64,000 nucleotides of DNA from Stutzerimonas frequens (GTDB taxonomy: Bacteria > Pseudomonadota > Gammaproteobacteria > Pseudomonadales > Pseudomonadaceae): NCBI RefSeq assembly GCF_024448335.1, contig NZ_JAMOHM010000004.1:62001-126000 (forward strand), written 5' to 3'. Numbering within the stretch: position 1 is the stretch's first letter; every line of letters starts with the position of its first letter. The notes below the pieces were generated by a model, which was not told where the DNA came from, did not search any database, and was given only the letters and a program-made list of their open reading frames with translations. The position numbers and the translations under genes are program-made. Positions 25,781 to 38,144 of the stretch are shown here, piece by piece.

Positions 25781-25985
25781 GCGGACCTTCTACGTCGTCG
25801 TTTCATTGCGCGCCATCCAGACGTCGGCGCAGCCAGCCCGCACCCGCGGCTCGACCATTTGCCGCAGCCGCTCAGCGCGAAGCGGGCACATTGTCGGGGA
25901 TTAGCGGCTGCCCCTCAAGTTTCTGCCGCCGGCGCTGTTGCAGGCTGTCGCCAGCCGCAACGGGACTCCCTATAATGCCGCCCCT

Positions 25986-26468
25986 ATGGCCAAACAGAAG
26001 AAACAGTCCCCCGGGACCATCGCGCTGAACAAGAAAGCGCTACACGATTACTTCATCGAGCAGAAGTTCGAGGCCGGCCTCGTCCTCGCCGGCTGGGAAG
26101 TGAAGAGCATGCGCGCCGGCAAGGCGCAGCTGGTCGACAGCTATGTGCTGCTCAAAGATGGCGAAGCCTGGCTGATGGGCGCGCACATCACGCCGCTGAC
26201 CAGCGCCAGCACTCACGTCATCGCCGACCCGACCCGCACTCGCAAGCTACTGCTCAACAAGCGTGAGCTGGGCAAGCTGTTCGGTGCCGTGCAGCAGAAG
26301 GGCTACGCCTGCGTAGCACTGTCGCTGTACTGGAAGAAGCACATGATCAAGTGCGAGATCGCCCTGGCCAAGGGCAAGAAGGAATTCGACAAGCGCCACA
26401 CCGAGAAGGAGCGAGATTCCGATCGGGAAATCCAGCGCGCCATGCGTACCAAGGGCAAGGACGACTGA
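25986..26468 (+). CDS. smpB: SsrA-binding protein SmpB
   Basis: Partner of tmRNA in trans-translation. 160 residues, OB-fold with [20 protein letters not shown] and [14 protein letters not shown], and the basic C-terminal tail with the [16 protein letters not shown] region that mimics an anticodon stem. The start [12 protein letters not shown] is conserved; the frame runs 16 codons upstream. Its partner ssrA is about 9.3 kb downstream in the same window. Confidence 0.97.
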   Translation: MAKQKKQSPGTIALNKKALHDYFIEQKFEAGLVLAGWEVKSMRAGKAQLVDSYVLLKDGEAWLMGAHITPLTSASTHVIADPTRTRKLLLNKRELGKLFGAVQQKGYACVALSLYWKKHMIKCEIALAKGKKEFDKRHTEKERDSDREIQRAMRTKGKDD

Positions 26469-26474
26469 TCGGTC

Positions 26475-26502
26475 CCGGGCGAGGCAGCACCGCTTCGCCC
26501 GC
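26475..26502. terminator. Hairpin between convergent smpB and lldR
   Basis: The stem CGGGCGA / TCGCCCG with a 12-nt loop lies in the 55-bp gap between smpB and lldR stops. No U-run; weak support. Confidence 0.4.
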
Positions 26503-26523
26503 CAGCCTTGCCTCGCTCACGTC

Positions 26524-27321
26524 TCAGCCTGCCTTCTGCGATGCCCCTACCCGCTCCTGCCGACGCTGCGCGCGCGCCAGCCGCTGGGCTTCCTGCTGAC
26601 CTTCGGCAAGCACTTCCTGTACATAGTTGATGTGCCGATGGATGACGTCGCGCGCCTCCACCGCACGCCGCGCCATGATCGCCTCGTACAACTCGCGATG
26701 CTGGCTCATCAGCATGTCGCGAGTCTCGTCGCGCAGGGCGTACATGCCGCCGATATTGGTCACCACGTTGCGCTTGAGCAGATCGAATAGGCCACGAATG
26801 GTGTGCAGCAGCACCGCGTTGTGGCTGGCCTCGGCAATCGCCAGGTGGAACTGCGCGTCGGCCGCGCCCTCTTCCGCGCGAGTCACCTTGCCCTCACGGG
26901 TGTAGCAATCCTGCAGTGCCGAGAAGGCCTCCGTGAGGCGCTTCTGATCCACCTCGGTCGCACGCAGCGCCGCATAGTACGCACAGCTGCCCTCCAGGGT
27001 ATGCCGGAACTCCAGCAGGTCGCGCTGGGCATCGCTGTTGTTTTCCAGCAGGTGCAGCAACGGGTCGCTGAAGGTGGAGCCCAGCGACTCGGCGACGAAG
27101 GTGCCGCCACCGTGCCGACTGATCAGCAGGCCCTTGGCCGCGAGCTTCTGGATCGCCTCGCGCAGGGAGGGCCGCGACACCCCGAAGCGCTCGGCCAGCA
27201 TTCGCTCGGCCGGCAGCCGTTCACCGGCCTTGAGGGTGCCTTCCAGAATCATGGTTTCCAACTGCGCGACGATATCGTCGGCCAGCCGCCGCTGACGCAC
27301 CATGCCCACGTCCATATCCAC
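26524..27321 (-). CDS. lldR: GntR/FadR-family lactate regulator LldR
   Basis: 265-residue regulator: N-terminal winged helix (PAERMLAERFGVSRPSLREAI near 40-60) and a C-terminal FCD ligand-binding domain. It is divergent from lldP-lutABC-dld, and TGGT-N3-ACCA operators typical of this subfamily lie in the shared region, so it most likely represses the lactate genes in the absence of lactate. Alternative start codons at Met3 and Met7 are possible; the most upstream ATG is given. Confidence 0.9.
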   Translation of the reverse strand: MDMDVGMVRQRRLADDIVAQLETMILEGTLKAGERLPAERMLAERFGVSRPSLREAIQKLAAKGLLISRHGGGTFVAESLGSTFSDPLLHLLENNSDAQRDLLEFRHTLEGSCAYYAALRATEVDQKRLTEAFSALQDCYTREGKVTRAEEGAADAQFHLAIAEASHNAVLLHTIRGLFDLLKRNVVTNIGGMYALRDETRDMLMSQHRELYEAIMARRAVEARDVIHRHINYVQEVLAEGQQEAQRLARAQRRQERVGASQKAG

Positions 27322-27328
27322 CTCGAAA

Positions 27329-27339
27329 TGGTCTTACCA
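27329..27339. promoter_or_regulatory. LldR operator near lldR start
   Basis: TGGTCTTACCA, TGGT-N3-ACCA dyad, 8 nt upstream of the lldR start codon. Its place suggests autoregulation. Confidence 0.6.
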
Positions 27340-27458
27340 GTCGAAGAATGCTAGCCGTCGGCTCACGGCCATACAAGGTCAGCGGCTGCGACCAAAGTCT
27401 ATGCCCACCTGATTGACGCTCCCAGACGCAGCTCTTACGCTGGCCATTCGCTTCTGGT

Positions 27459-27475
27459 AATTGGTATTACCAATT
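27459..27475. promoter_or_regulatory. LldR operator palindrome upstream of lldP
   Basis: AATTGGTATTACCAATT is a perfect 17-nt palindrome containing TGGTATTACCA, the FadR/LldR-type operator. It lies 109 bp before lldP. Confidence 0.75.
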
Positions 27476-27507
27476 TACAGAGGCGACTAACAATAAGAGG
27501 ACTCAGC

Positions 27508-27582
27508 ATGAGATCTGTGCACGACAACCATTCCACGGTCCACTCAGGGCCCCGTATGAATCGAACCGTAGGGGACGCCTGA
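27508..27582 (+). CDS. Possible 24-codon leader ORF before lldP
   Basis: An ATG preceded by AAGAGGACT opens a 24-residue frame (begins [12 protein letters not shown]) whose TGA ends one base before the lldP ATG. Spacing suggests translational coupling. The peptide has no recognisable family, and the frame may be fortuitous. Confidence 0.35.
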   Translation: MRSVHDNHSTVHSGPRMNRTVGDA

Positions 27583-27583
27583 C

Positions 27584-29278
27584 ATGTCCAACGGACTGCT
27601 CGCACTATTCGCCTTCACTCCCATTCTGCTCGCGGCCGTGATGCTGATCGGCCTGCGCTGGCCCGCCAGCCGCGCCATGCCGCTGGTCTACCTGTTCACC
27701 GCGGCAATCGGCCTGTTCATCTGGGACATGAGCTTCACCCGCATCATCGCCTCCACGCTGCAGGGCCTGGTGATTACCCTCGGCCTGCTGTGGATCATCT
27801 TCGGTGCGATCCTGCTGCTGAACACGCTGAAGCACTCTGGCGGCATCACCGCCATTCGCGCCGGCTTCACCACCATCAGCCCTGACCGCCGCATCCAGGC
27901 CATCATCATCGCCTGGCTGTTCGGCTGCTTCATCGAAGGCGCTTCCGGCTTCGGCACCCCGGCCGCCATCGCCGCGCCGCTGCTGGTTGCGGTTGGCTTC
28001 CCGGCGATGGCTGCGGTCCTGCTCGGCATGCTGGTACAAAGCACGCCGGTGTCTTTCGGCGCGGTCGGTACGCCGATCGTCGTGGGCATCAATAGCGGCC
28101 TGGATACCGCCACCATCGGTGCGCAGCTGGCAGCCCAGGGTTCCAGCTGGCAAGCCTTCCTGCAGCAGATCACCAGCAGTGTGGCGATCACCCATGCCAT
28201 CGTCGGCACCGTGATGCCGCTGGTCATCGTGCTGATGCTGACGCGCTTCTTCGGCAAGGAGAAGAGCTGGAAAGCCGGCTTCGAAGTGCTGCCGTTCGCG
28301 ATCTTCGCTGGTCTGGCGTTCACCCTGCCCTACGCCGCCACCGGTATCTTCCTCGGCCCGGAATTCCCGTCGCTGCTCGGCGGCCTGGTCGGTCTCGCTA
28401 TCGTCACCACCGCGGCACGCTTCAACTTCCTGACCCCGAAGCGCACCTGGGATTTCGCCGACGCCAAAGAGTGGCCGGCCGAATGGCTGGGTACCATCGA
28501 AATGAAGCTGGACGACATCGCGGCGCGCCCGATGAGCGCCTTCCGCGCCTGGCTGCCCTATATCCTGGTCGGTGCGATCCTGGTCGTCAGCCGGGTATTT
28601 CCGCAGGTCACTGCCACGCTGAAGTCCGTCTCCATCGCCTTTGCCAACATCCTTGGCGAGACCGGCGTCAGTGCAGGCATCGAGCCGCTGTACCTCCCGG
28701 GCGGCATTCTCGTCATGGTGGTGCTGATCACCTTCTTCCTGCACGGCATGCGCGTTTCTGAGCTGAAGGCTGCGGTAAAGGAATCCAGCGGCGTGCTGCT
28801 CAGCGCCGGCTTCGTCCTGCTGTTCACCGTGCCGATGGTGCGCATCCTGATCAACTCCGGCGTCAACGGCGCCGAGCTGGCCAGCATGCCGATCGTCATG
28901 GCGCGCTACGTCGCCGATAGCGTCGGCAGCATCTACCCGCTGCTCGCTCCCGCCGTAGGTGCACTCGGCGCGTTCCTGGCTGGCTCCAACACCGTCAGCA
29001 ACATGATGTTCAGCCAGTTCCAGTTTGGTGTCGCACAGTCGCTGGGCATCTCCGGTGCAATGGTCGTCGCCACCCAGGCCGTCGGTGCGGCCGCCGGCAA
29101 CATGGTTGCGATCCACAACGTGGTCGCCGCATCCGCTACCGTCGGCCTGCTCGGCCGCGAAGGCTCCACGCTGCGCAAGACCGTTTGGCCTACGCTGTAC
29201 TACGTACTGTTCACGGGGGCGATCGGCCTGATCGCGATCTACGTGATGGGCGTGACCGACCCGCTGGTCGGTAAGTAA
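27584..29278 (+). CDS. lldP: L-lactate permease
   Basis: 564-residue LctP-family lactate/proton symporter with 12 or more hydrophobic helices throughout. Characteristic segments are [39 protein letters not shown] and [19 protein letters not shown]. First structural gene of the lactate operon; it imports D- and L-lactate for the two dehydrogenases encoded downstream. Confidence 0.97.
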   Translation: MSNGLLALFAFTPILLAAVMLIGLRWPASRAMPLVYLFTAAIGLFIWDMSFTRIIASTLQGLVITLGLLWIIFGAILLLNTLKHSGGITAIRAGFTTISPDRRIQAIIIAWLFGCFIEGASGFGTPAAIAAPLLVAVGFPAMAAVLLGMLVQSTPVSFGAVGTPIVVGINSGLDTATIGAQLAAQGSSWQAFLQQITSSVAITHAIVGTVMPLVIVLMLTRFFGKEKSWKAGFEVLPFAIFAGLAFTLPYAATGIFLGPEFPSLLGGLVGLAIVTTAARFNFLTPKRTWDFADAKEWPAEWLGTIEMKLDDIAARPMSAFRAWLPYILVGAILVVSRVFPQVTATLKSVSIAFANILGETGVSAGIEPLYLPGGILVMVVLITFFLHGMRVSELKAAVKESSGVLLSAGFVLLFTVPMVRILINSGVNGAELASMPIVMARYVADSVGSIYPLLAPAVGALGAFLAGSNTVSNMMFSQFQFGVAQSLGISGAMVVATQAVGAAAGNMVAIHNVVAASATVGLLGREGSTLRKTVWPTLYYVLFTGAIGLIAIYVMGVTDPLVGK

Positions 29279-29291
29279 GACAACCGTGAAA

Positions 29292-29314
29292 CCTTGCCCC
29301 GCTCATGCGGGGCA
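29292..29314 (+). other. Hairpin between lldP and lutA
   Basis: The stem TTGCCCCGC / GCGGGGCAA with a 4-nt loop lies 14 nt after the lldP stop. There is no U-run, so it is more likely a differential-stability element or partial terminator than a full stop. Confidence 0.55.
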
Positions 29315-29372
29315 AGAGCGCTTCAACCTCCCGCAGTTTGCGGATAACCGGGCCCACCCGGAGACCAAGCCG

Positions 29373-30194
29373 ATGAGCGAACTCTTCTACAACGCCGCGC
29401 CGAACGCCACCCGCGTCGCGCCGCCGCTGCCCAAGCCACGCGAGTACCCAGCCAAGCCGAGCCAGGTTTACCTGTTCGGTACCTGCGTGGTGGATCTGTT
29501 CTATCCAGAGGCTGGCCTGGATGCCATCCGCCTGCTCGAACGCGAAGGATTGACCGTGCACTACCCGCAGGGCCAGACCTGCTGCGGCCAGCCGGCCTAC
29601 ACCACCGGCTATACCGACGAGGCGCGCAAGGTCGCCCGCGCGCAGCTGGAGCTGTTCGCCAACGACTGGCCGGTGGTCGTCCCTTCCGGTTCCTGCGCCG
29701 GCATGCTGCGCCACCACTATCTGGACCTGTTCAAGGACGAGCCGGCAACGCTGAAGAAGGCCCAGGCGCTGGCCGAGCGCACCTTCGAGCTGGCCGAGTT
29801 CCTGCTCAACGTCTGCAAGGTCGAGTTCAAGGATGCCGGCACGCCGACCAAGGTCGCTCTGCACACCTCCTGCTCGGCTCGCCGCGAAATGAATACCCAT
29901 CTGCACGGCCGCGCCCTGCTCGCCCAACTAGGCCAGGTCGAGCGCGTCGAGCATGACCACGAGAGCGAATGCTGCGGCTTCGGCGGCACCTTCAGCGTGC
30001 GCATGCCCGATATTTCCGGCGCCATGGTGCTGGACAAGACCCGTGCGCTGAAGGAGTCCGGCGCGCATCAGGTGGTCAGCGCCGACTGCGGCTGCCTGAT
30101 GAACATCAACGGCTCGCTGGAAAAGCAGCGTGAAGCCCTGCGCGGCCAGCACCTGGCGAGCTTCCTCTGGCAACGCACCGGAGGTGCCCGATGA
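29373..30194 (+). CDS. lutA: L-lactate dehydrogenase complex subunit LutA/LldE
   Basis: 273-residue cysteine-rich (CCG) protein, the subunit thought to bind an unusual Fe-S cluster in the NAD-independent L-lactate dehydrogenase LutABC (called LldABC in P. stutzeri). Two CCG motifs are visible: QTCCGQPAYTTGY (near 69) and ESECCGFGGTFSV (near 200). The start at MSELFYNAAP is chosen; the frame extends 29 codons upstream over the hairpin. The stop overlaps lutB by 4 nt. Confidence 0.95.
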   Translation: MSELFYNAAPNATRVAPPLPKPREYPAKPSQVYLFGTCVVDLFYPEAGLDAIRLLEREGLTVHYPQGQTCCGQPAYTTGYTDEARKVARAQLELFANDWPVVVPSGSCAGMLRHHYLDLFKDEPATLKKAQALAERTFELAEFLLNVCKVEFKDAGTPTKVALHTSCSARREMNTHLHGRALLAQLGQVERVEHDHESECCGFGGTFSVRMPDISGAMVLDKTRALKESGAHQVVSADCGCLMNINGSLEKQREALRGQHLASFLWQRTGGAR

Positions 30195-31651
30195 ACGCCG
30201 AACAGCGTATTCCCGCGATTCAGATCGAAAACGCCGGCGATCCGGATTTCCGCGCCCGTGCCCGCAAGTCACTGAAGGACGAGCAGCTGCGGCGCAACTT
30301 CCGCACCGCCATGGACTCGCTGATGACCAAGCGCGCCGCGGCGTTCAGCGATGCCGACGAACGCGAGCGGCTGCGCGAGATGGGCAACCATATCCGCGCT
30401 CGCGCACTGTCCAAGCTGCCCGAGCTGCTCGAGCGGCTGGAAGCCAACCTGACCCGCAACGGTGTGAAGGTGCACTGGGCGGAGACGGTAGACGAGGCGA
30501 ACAACATCGTCCTCGAGATCGCCCGCGCTCACGAGGCGCGACAAGTGATCAAGGGCAAATCGATGGTCAGCGAAGAGATGGAGATGAACCATTTCCTCGA
30601 CGGCCATAGCATCGAATGCCTGGAATCTGACATGGGCGAGTACATCGTCCAGCTCGACCACGAGAAGCCTTCTCATATCATCATGCCGGCGATCCACAAG
30701 AACGCCGGCCAGGTCGCGTCCCTGTTCCACGAGAAACTCGGCGTGGAGTACACCAAGGACGTCGACCAACTCATTCAGATCGGTCGCCGCACGCTGCGGC
30801 AGAAGTTCTTCGAGGCCGATATCGGCGTCTCCGGGGTGAACTTCGCGGTGGCCGAGACCGGCACTCTGCTGCTGGTGGAAAACGAAGGCAACGGCCGCAT
30901 GAGCACCACCGTGCCGCCGGTGCATATCGCCGTCACCGGCATCGAAAAGGTCGTGGAGAACCTGCGCGACGTGGTCCCGCTGCTCTCGCTGCTGACTCGC
31001 TCGGCGCTCGGCCAGCCGATCACCACCTACGTCAACATGATCTCCGGCCCGCGCAAGGCGCACGAGCTCGACGGCCCGCAGGAAGTGCATTTGATCCTGC
31101 TGGACAACGGCCGCAGCCAGGCCTTCGCCGACAGCGAACTGCGCCAGACGCTCAACTGCATTCGCTGCGGCGCCTGCATGAACCATTGCCCGGTGTACAC
31201 CCGCGTCGGCGGCCACACCTACGGCGAGGTCTATCCCGGACCGATCGGCAAGATCATCACCCCGCACATGGTCGGCCTGGACAAGGTGCCGGATCACCCC
31301 AGCGCCTCGTCGCTGTGCGGCGCCTGCGGCGAAGTCTGCCCGGTGAAGATTCCGATTCCGACCCTCCTGCGCCGCCTGCGCGAGGAAAACGTCAAGGCGC
31401 CGGACGATCCGCACAAGGTCATGCGCGGCCAGGGCAGCAAGTACTCCAGGCAGGAACGGCTGATCTGGGCCGGCTGGCGCCTGCTCAACACCAGCCCGAC
31501 GCTGTACCGCCTGTTCGGCTTCTTCGCCACCCGCCTGCGCGCCCTGACGCCATCGAACATCGGCCCCTGGACGCAGAACCACAGCGCACCGAAACCGGCT
31601 GCCCGCTCGCTGCACGAGCTGGCCAAGGAACACCTGGAGGGCAAGCGATGA
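30191..31651 (+). CDS. lutB: L-lactate dehydrogenase complex Fe-S subunit LutB/LldF
   Basis: 486 residues: an N-terminal LUD domain (about 60-290, with GVNFAVAETGTLLLVENEGN) and a C-terminal ferredoxin part with CIRCGACMNHCPVY (near 322) and CGACGEVCPVKIP (near 376), binding two [4Fe-4S] clusters. Electron carrier between LutA/LutC and the membrane quinone pool. ATGA overlaps at both ends show tight coupling. Confidence 0.96.
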   Translation: MNAEQRIPAIQIENAGDPDFRARARKSLKDEQLRRNFRTAMDSLMTKRAAAFSDADERERLREMGNHIRARALSKLPELLERLEANLTRNGVKVHWAETVDEANNIVLEIARAHEARQVIKGKSMVSEEMEMNHFLDGHSIECLESDMGEYIVQLDHEKPSHIIMPAIHKNAGQVASLFHEKLGVEYTKDVDQLIQIGRRTLRQKFFEADIGVSGVNFAVAETGTLLLVENEGNGRMSTTVPPVHIAVTGIEKVVENLRDVVPLLSLLTRSALGQPITTYVNMISGPRKAHELDGPQEVHLILLDNGRSQAFADSELRQTLNCIRCGACMNHCPVYTRVGGHTYGEVYPGPIGKIITPHMVGLDKVPDHPSASSLCGACGEVCPVKIPIPTLLRRLREENVKAPDDPHKVMRGQGSKYSRQERLIWAGWRLLNTSPTLYRLFGFFATRLRALTPSNIGPWTQNHSAPKPAARSLHELAKEHLEGKR

Positions 31652-32315
31652 GCGCCAAGGCCAACATTCTCGCCAAGCTGAAAAAAAGCCTGGAGGGCAC
31701 CACGCCAGTGGTCGATGACTACGACGAGTCGCTGGTGACCCAGCCCTGGAGCTACGCGCCGGAGCAGCGCATCGCCCGCCTGCGTCAGCTGATGGAAGCG
31801 GTGCACACCGAGATTCACCTGACCACGGACGCCGGCTGGCCCGCCCTGCTCGAGCAGCTGCTGCACGACCGCCAGCTGCCGAGCCTGCTGATCGCCCCAA
31901 CCACACCGTACGGCCAGCGCTTCACCGCGCATTGCGCCGGTCGTGAAGGCCTGCCGACGCTGAAGGCCTACGACCGCCCGGTCGAGGACTGGAAGGACGA
32001 GCTGTTCAACGACACCCCGGCCAGCCTCACCGGCACCCTCGGCGCCATCGCCTCCACCGGCAGCCTGATCATGTGGCCCACCCGCGAGGAGCCGCGCCTG
32101 ATGAGCCTGGTGCCGCCGGTGCATTTCGCCATCCTCAAGGCCAGCGAAATCCACGACAACTTCTACGAGATCCAGCAGAAGTTCCAGTGGGCCGCCGGCA
32201 TGCCGACCAATGCCCTGCTGGTTTCCGGCCCGTCGAAAACCGCCGACATCGAGCAGGTGCTGGCCTACGGCGCCCACGGGCCGAAGGATCTGGTCGTGCT
32301 GATCCTGGAGGACGC

Positions 32316-32319
<4 letters not shown>
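31648..32319 (+). CDS. lutC: L-lactate dehydrogenase complex subunit LutC/LldG
   Basis: 223-residue LUD-domain (DUF162, YkgG-like) protein with GTLGAIASTGSLIMWPTREEPRLMSL-type central sequence spanning about residues 130-155. Third component of LutABC. The start is the ATG overlapping the lutB stop; the frame is open further upstream within lutB and those codons are ignored. The stop overlaps the dld start by 4 nt. Confidence 0.95.
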
Positions 32320-35168
<2,849 letters not shown>

Positions 35169-35176
35169 CACCAGCG

Positions 35177-35212
35177 TTACGGCCCCGCTCAGCGGAGCGG
35201 GGCCGTTTCGTT
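35177..35212 (+). terminator. Terminator of the lactate operon
   Basis: The 11-bp stem ACGGCCCCGCT / AGCGGGGCCGT with a 6-nt loop, followed by TTCGTTTGTG, lies just after the dld stop. Confidence 0.85.
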
Positions 35213-35349
35213 TGTGTCGCTTCGATGAACGCTCTTGCGCAATCGCAGTCGGATTTTTAGAGCCCCTGACGGGTTCGATTCGACTCGGCGCCGCCGTTTC
35301 AGCAGTTCTCAGGCAGGCCCGGGAAGTCCACAAGACTGGAGGACCCACA

Positions 35350-35655
35350 ATGAAAGTTCATGCACTGCTCGCATCCGCGGTACTGCTCGCCAGCCCCGCT
35401 GTCTTCGCGCAAGACGACCTGTGTCAGCTCAACCTGCAGGAAATTGACGACAACATGGCCGCCAACACCGCCACCCTGGGTGAGCCGGCCAAGAGCCAAG
35501 TCGACGAGTACGTAAAACAGGCTCGCCAAGCCCAGCAATCCGGCGATACAGAGGCCTGCATCGCGCACTCCACCAAGGCACTGCAAGAGCTGAAAGGCCC
35601 GGGCAGCACCGGTAGCGGCGGTACCAGCGGCTCCGGTTCCGGCGCCGGCAACTAA
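35350..35655 (+). CDS. Small exported protein of unknown function
   Basis: 101 residues. The first 21 form a Sec signal peptide (MKVHALLASAVLLASPAVFAQ, cleavage after AFA likely). The mature part has two cysteines (DDLCQL and EACIAH) that could form a disulfide, helical Gln/Ala-rich sequence and a Gly/Ser-rich tail. The start is supported by GGAGGACCC just upstream. No family recognised with confidence; similar small secreted proteins occur in pseudomonads. Confidence 0.75.
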   Translation: MKVHALLASAVLLASPAVFAQDDLCQLNLQEIDDNMAANTATLGEPAKSQVDEYVKQARQAQQSGDTEACIAHSTKALQELKGPGSTGSGGTSGSGSGAGN

Positions 35656-35663
35656 GCCAGGCC

Positions 35664-35692
35664 GGCGGGATCGTGCGAGCGATCCTGCCGCT
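35664..35692 (+). terminator. Hairpin after the small exported gene
   Basis: The stem GGCGGGATCG / CGATCCTGCC (one G-T pair) with a 6-nt loop lies between this gene and ssrA. Confidence 0.5.
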
Positions 35693-35733
35693 GCCAAGCT
35701 GTACATTTTGTAACCAGCATGGCTACAAGATGA

Positions 35734-35762
35734 TCGACAGCGCAGAGAGATCGCCGTACACT
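35734..35762 (+). promoter_or_regulatory. Sigma-70-type promoter for ssrA
   Basis: TCGACA (35734-35739) and TACACT (35757-35762) are separated by 17 bp. They would start transcription about 20 nt before the mature tmRNA 5' end, consistent with a precursor trimmed by RNase P. Confidence 0.6.
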
Positions 35763-35788
35763 CGCGCCCAGCACCACAAGCTGCACCA

Positions 35789-36167
35789 GGGGCCGATTAG
35801 GATTCGACGCCGGTAACGAAACTTGAGGGGCATGCCGAGTTGGTAACAGAACTCGTAAATAAACTGTTGCAAACCTATAGTTGCCAACGACGACAACTAC
35901 GAAGGGTACGCGCTAGCCGCCTAACCTTCATCTGGTAGCTTCGGCTCCAGCGGTCACTAGGGGATGCCTGTAAACCCGAAATGACCGTCAGATAGAACAG
36001 GATCGCCGCCAAGTTCGCTGTAGACGTAACGGCTAAATCTCATACAGCTCGCTCTAAGCACCCTGCCAATCGGGCGGCGCGGAGTTAACTCAGTAGATCT
36101 GGCTAAGCATGTAGAACCAATAGCGGAGAGCTGGCGGACGGGGGTTCAAATCCCCCCGGCTCCACCA
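35789..36167 (+). ncRNA. ssrA: Transfer-messenger RNA
   Basis: 379-nt tmRNA that rescues stalled ribosomes with SmpB. The tRNA-like 5' end GGGGCCGATTAGGATTCGACGC and 3' end GGGTTCAAATCCCCCCGGCTCCACCA are present (positions 35789-35810 and 36142-36167), with encoded CCA. The mRNA-like part at 35883-35924 reads, from resume codon GCC, ANDDNYEGYALAA then TAA. The P. aeruginosa tag is ANDDNYALAA, so this one carries three extra residues (EGY). The 3' end is the attachment site of the element that follows. Confidence 0.97.
36151..36167 (+). repeat. attL: left copy of 17-bp attachment core
   Basis: TCCCCCCGGCTCCACCA, the ssrA 3' end, is repeated exactly at 44305-44321 in the same orientation. The pair brackets an 8.1-kb segment that starts with an integrase gene. 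Confidence 0.88.
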
Positions 36168-36169
36168 TC

Positions 36170-36204
36170 ACAAGCGCAGAGCCCCGTACTCCGGGGCTTT
36201 GTGC
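36170..36204 (+). terminator. Terminator behind ssrA supplied by element 1
   Basis: The stem AGAGCCCCG-TACT-CCGGGGCTTT with outer CACAA/TTGTG pairing lies immediately inside the integrated element. Because integration cuts off the native downstream sequence, this hairpin restores ssrA 3' end formation. Confidence 0.75.
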
Positions 36205-36226
36205 TGTCTGGACCTGCCGTTTTAGC

Positions 36227-36241
36227 AGGTGTGACATCGAG
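36227..36241 (+). repeat. Candidate integrase arm site, left
   Basis: AGGTGTGACATCGAG recurs in direct orientation at 44220-44234, near the other end of the element. Position inside both ends fits arm-type integrase binding sites (inference). Confidence 0.5.
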
Positions 36242-36275
36242 CAGTCACATCGAAGCAGGGCATCAGCAGGCGCCC

Positions 36276-38111
36276 ATGATGAAACTCGCTCCTACCTACC
36301 TCTACCGAAATCGCCACGGAACCTTCTACTTCCGCATGGTAATTCCCGCCTCCCTGCGCCCTCGAATCAACGGCAAACGAGAGATTCGGCGCTCACTGAA
36401 AACTGATAGCGAAAGGCTAGCGCTCAAGCGCGCTCGACAGCATGCTGTGCACTTCGATTCAATCTTCGATAGAGCTTCGCGCATGACCGACCACAGCGAC
36501 TACGAACCCAGCCAAGAAGACATCGACCTTTTCGATGAACTGTGCCGCGACCAAAAGGGCATCGGCGTAGGCACGTGGTCTAGCCCAGCCAGCGCAGCGG
36601 CAGAATCAGAACCAGTGCTATCCAATGCAGAGATCGAAGAACGCCAGCGCCGCCATTGCATCGCTGAGCTACTGGAGGGGCGATTCGACCGCCCAATCCG
36701 GGACGAGCTGGAGCCCCTAGCGCGAAAGCTGTTGGCGCTTTCGCGCTCGTATCAGCCGACCGAGCTACCAAGGGTATTGCCTAAGCTAAGGGACGAGCTG
36801 GTTACAGTCAGCCTCACCGCTACAGGCACTCCAACCGCAACTGAATTACCGCTGGCAACAGAGCCCAGCCACGACCCTAAAATGGCCAGCTGGACGCTTT
36901 ATGACGTGTGGCAGCACCAGCTAGAGCGCGATCGAGCCGACAAGACTACTAGGGGTGGCCAAGCCAAGCACGGCGGAACGCTCGAAGAGAGCAAACGTCG
37001 TGCTCGTGTGATGACGGTACTTACACGACACAAGCCAGTGTGCGAACTGACCAAGCAGGACTGGCAATTCGCATACGACGCAGCGCGCACGATTAGAGCC
37101 GGCGCGACTGTAACAATCGATCCGCCATCGCCTCTGGAATCGCTCGTTACGGACGATCCGGGAGAAATGGCAGGACATGAGCGCGTAACCAGTCTGATCG
37201 GCGCGATGAAGCGAATCCAACGACATGCGAGGTTCTTGGACCTTACCGTCATCGGCCCTGAAGACTTACTGATCAAGGCCGTCCAAAAGCGAGAGAACTC
37301 ACGTAGCCGGAAAGGCAAGCCATTTTCCATGGAGGAGGTGGAGACGATCTTTTCAGGCTACATCTACCAAGGCACACCGCCGGCTAACAGGACGAAGGCT
37401 TATCCCTTTTGGTTCTGGATGCCCCTCGTCGCCTACTTTACTGGTGCCAGAACCAACGAAATTGCCCAGCTCGACACCGCTGACATTCGCGAGATAGACG
37501 GGCACCCATGCTTCGACTTTCGCCCAGACGATCCCAAAGCCTTTGAAGCCAAACGAGTCAAGACCGAAGAGGCTAGGCAGGTGCCTATCCACCCTCGCCT
37601 GATTGATCTTGGATTTCTTGACTACTTGGCAAGCCAGCGAACGGCTAAGCAGAAAAAGCTCTTCGGAGACGGCCTCGCCTACCTGCCACCACGGGACGAA
37701 ACCTCCGATCACAACAAAGAGGGGTGGGCCAAAAGCGCCAGCAAGTTTTTCAACGAAGCGCCAAACGGCTACTTAGTGGCCATCGGCGTCCACTACCCGA
37801 AGTCCGGTAAGAGCCTCTACTCTTTTAGACACACTCTAGAGACAAACCTGCGAAACGCCCGCAGAGATGGTAAGCCGGTGGACCAAACGGTCATTGATGC
37901 CATCACGGGCCATGCACCCAACACGATTGCCGGGAAGCACTACGACGGCGGCGCGACGATTGAGCACAAGCTTGCGGCGCTCAAACTGCTGCCAATTCCA
38001 GAAGCCATCCAGCGGTTAAAAAGCTATCAAGCGGATTTCGCTGATCGTTTCGGCGCCGTACTGCGTAAGAGTATTACCAGCCACCGTGCGCGGCACCCTC
38101 GCATGGTATGA
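36276..38111 (+). CDS. Tyrosine integrase of element 1
   Basis: 611-residue phage-type site-specific recombinase. The N-terminus (LAPTYLYRNRHGTFYFRMVIP) is the DUF6538-like module frequent in ssrA/tRNA-site integrases. A core-binding domain lies near 220-350, and the catalytic domain near 380-590 has GARTNEIAQL (Arg I), SFRHTLETN (Arg II in the HxxR box, with Ser in place of the first His) and GHAPNTIAGKHY (His/Trp position and the nucleophile Tyr). The ATG at 36276 is used; codon use and AT content differ visibly from the core genes. It faces away from ssrA. Confidence 0.92.
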   Translation: MMKLAPTYLYRNRHGTFYFRMVIPASLRPRINGKREIRRSLKTDSERLALKRARQHAVHFDSIFDRASRMTDHSDYEPSQEDIDLFDELCRDQKGIGVGTWSSPASAAAESEPVLSNAEIEERQRRHCIAELLEGRFDRPIRDELEPLARKLLALSRSYQPTELPRVLPKLRDELVTVSLTATGTPTATELPLATEPSHDPKMASWTLYDVWQHQLERDRADKTTRGGQAKHGGTLEESKRRARVMTVLTRHKPVCELTKQDWQFAYDAARTIRAGATVTIDPPSPLESLVTDDPGEMAGHERVTSLIGAMKRIQRHARFLDLTVIGPEDLLIKAVQKRENSRSRKGKPFSMEEVETIFSGYIYQGTPPANRTKAYPFWFWMPLVAYFTGARTNEIAQLDTADIREIDGHPCFDFRPDDPKAFEAKRVKTEEARQVPIHPRLIDLGFLDYLASQRTAKQKKLFGDGLAYLPPRDETSDHNKEGWAKSASKFFNEAPNGYLVAIGVHYPKSGKSLYSFRHTLETNLRNARRDGKPVDQTVIDAITGHAPNTIAGKHYDGGATIEHKLAALKLLPIPEAIQRLKSYQADFADRFGAVLRKSITSHRARHPRMV

Positions 38112-38144
38112 AGGCCATCAAAGAAACGAGGTTACTGAAGTCGC

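Noticed and set aside
27605-29116. 503-codon minus-strand frame
   Set aside because: Antisense of lldP with extreme Gln/Asp/Arg content.
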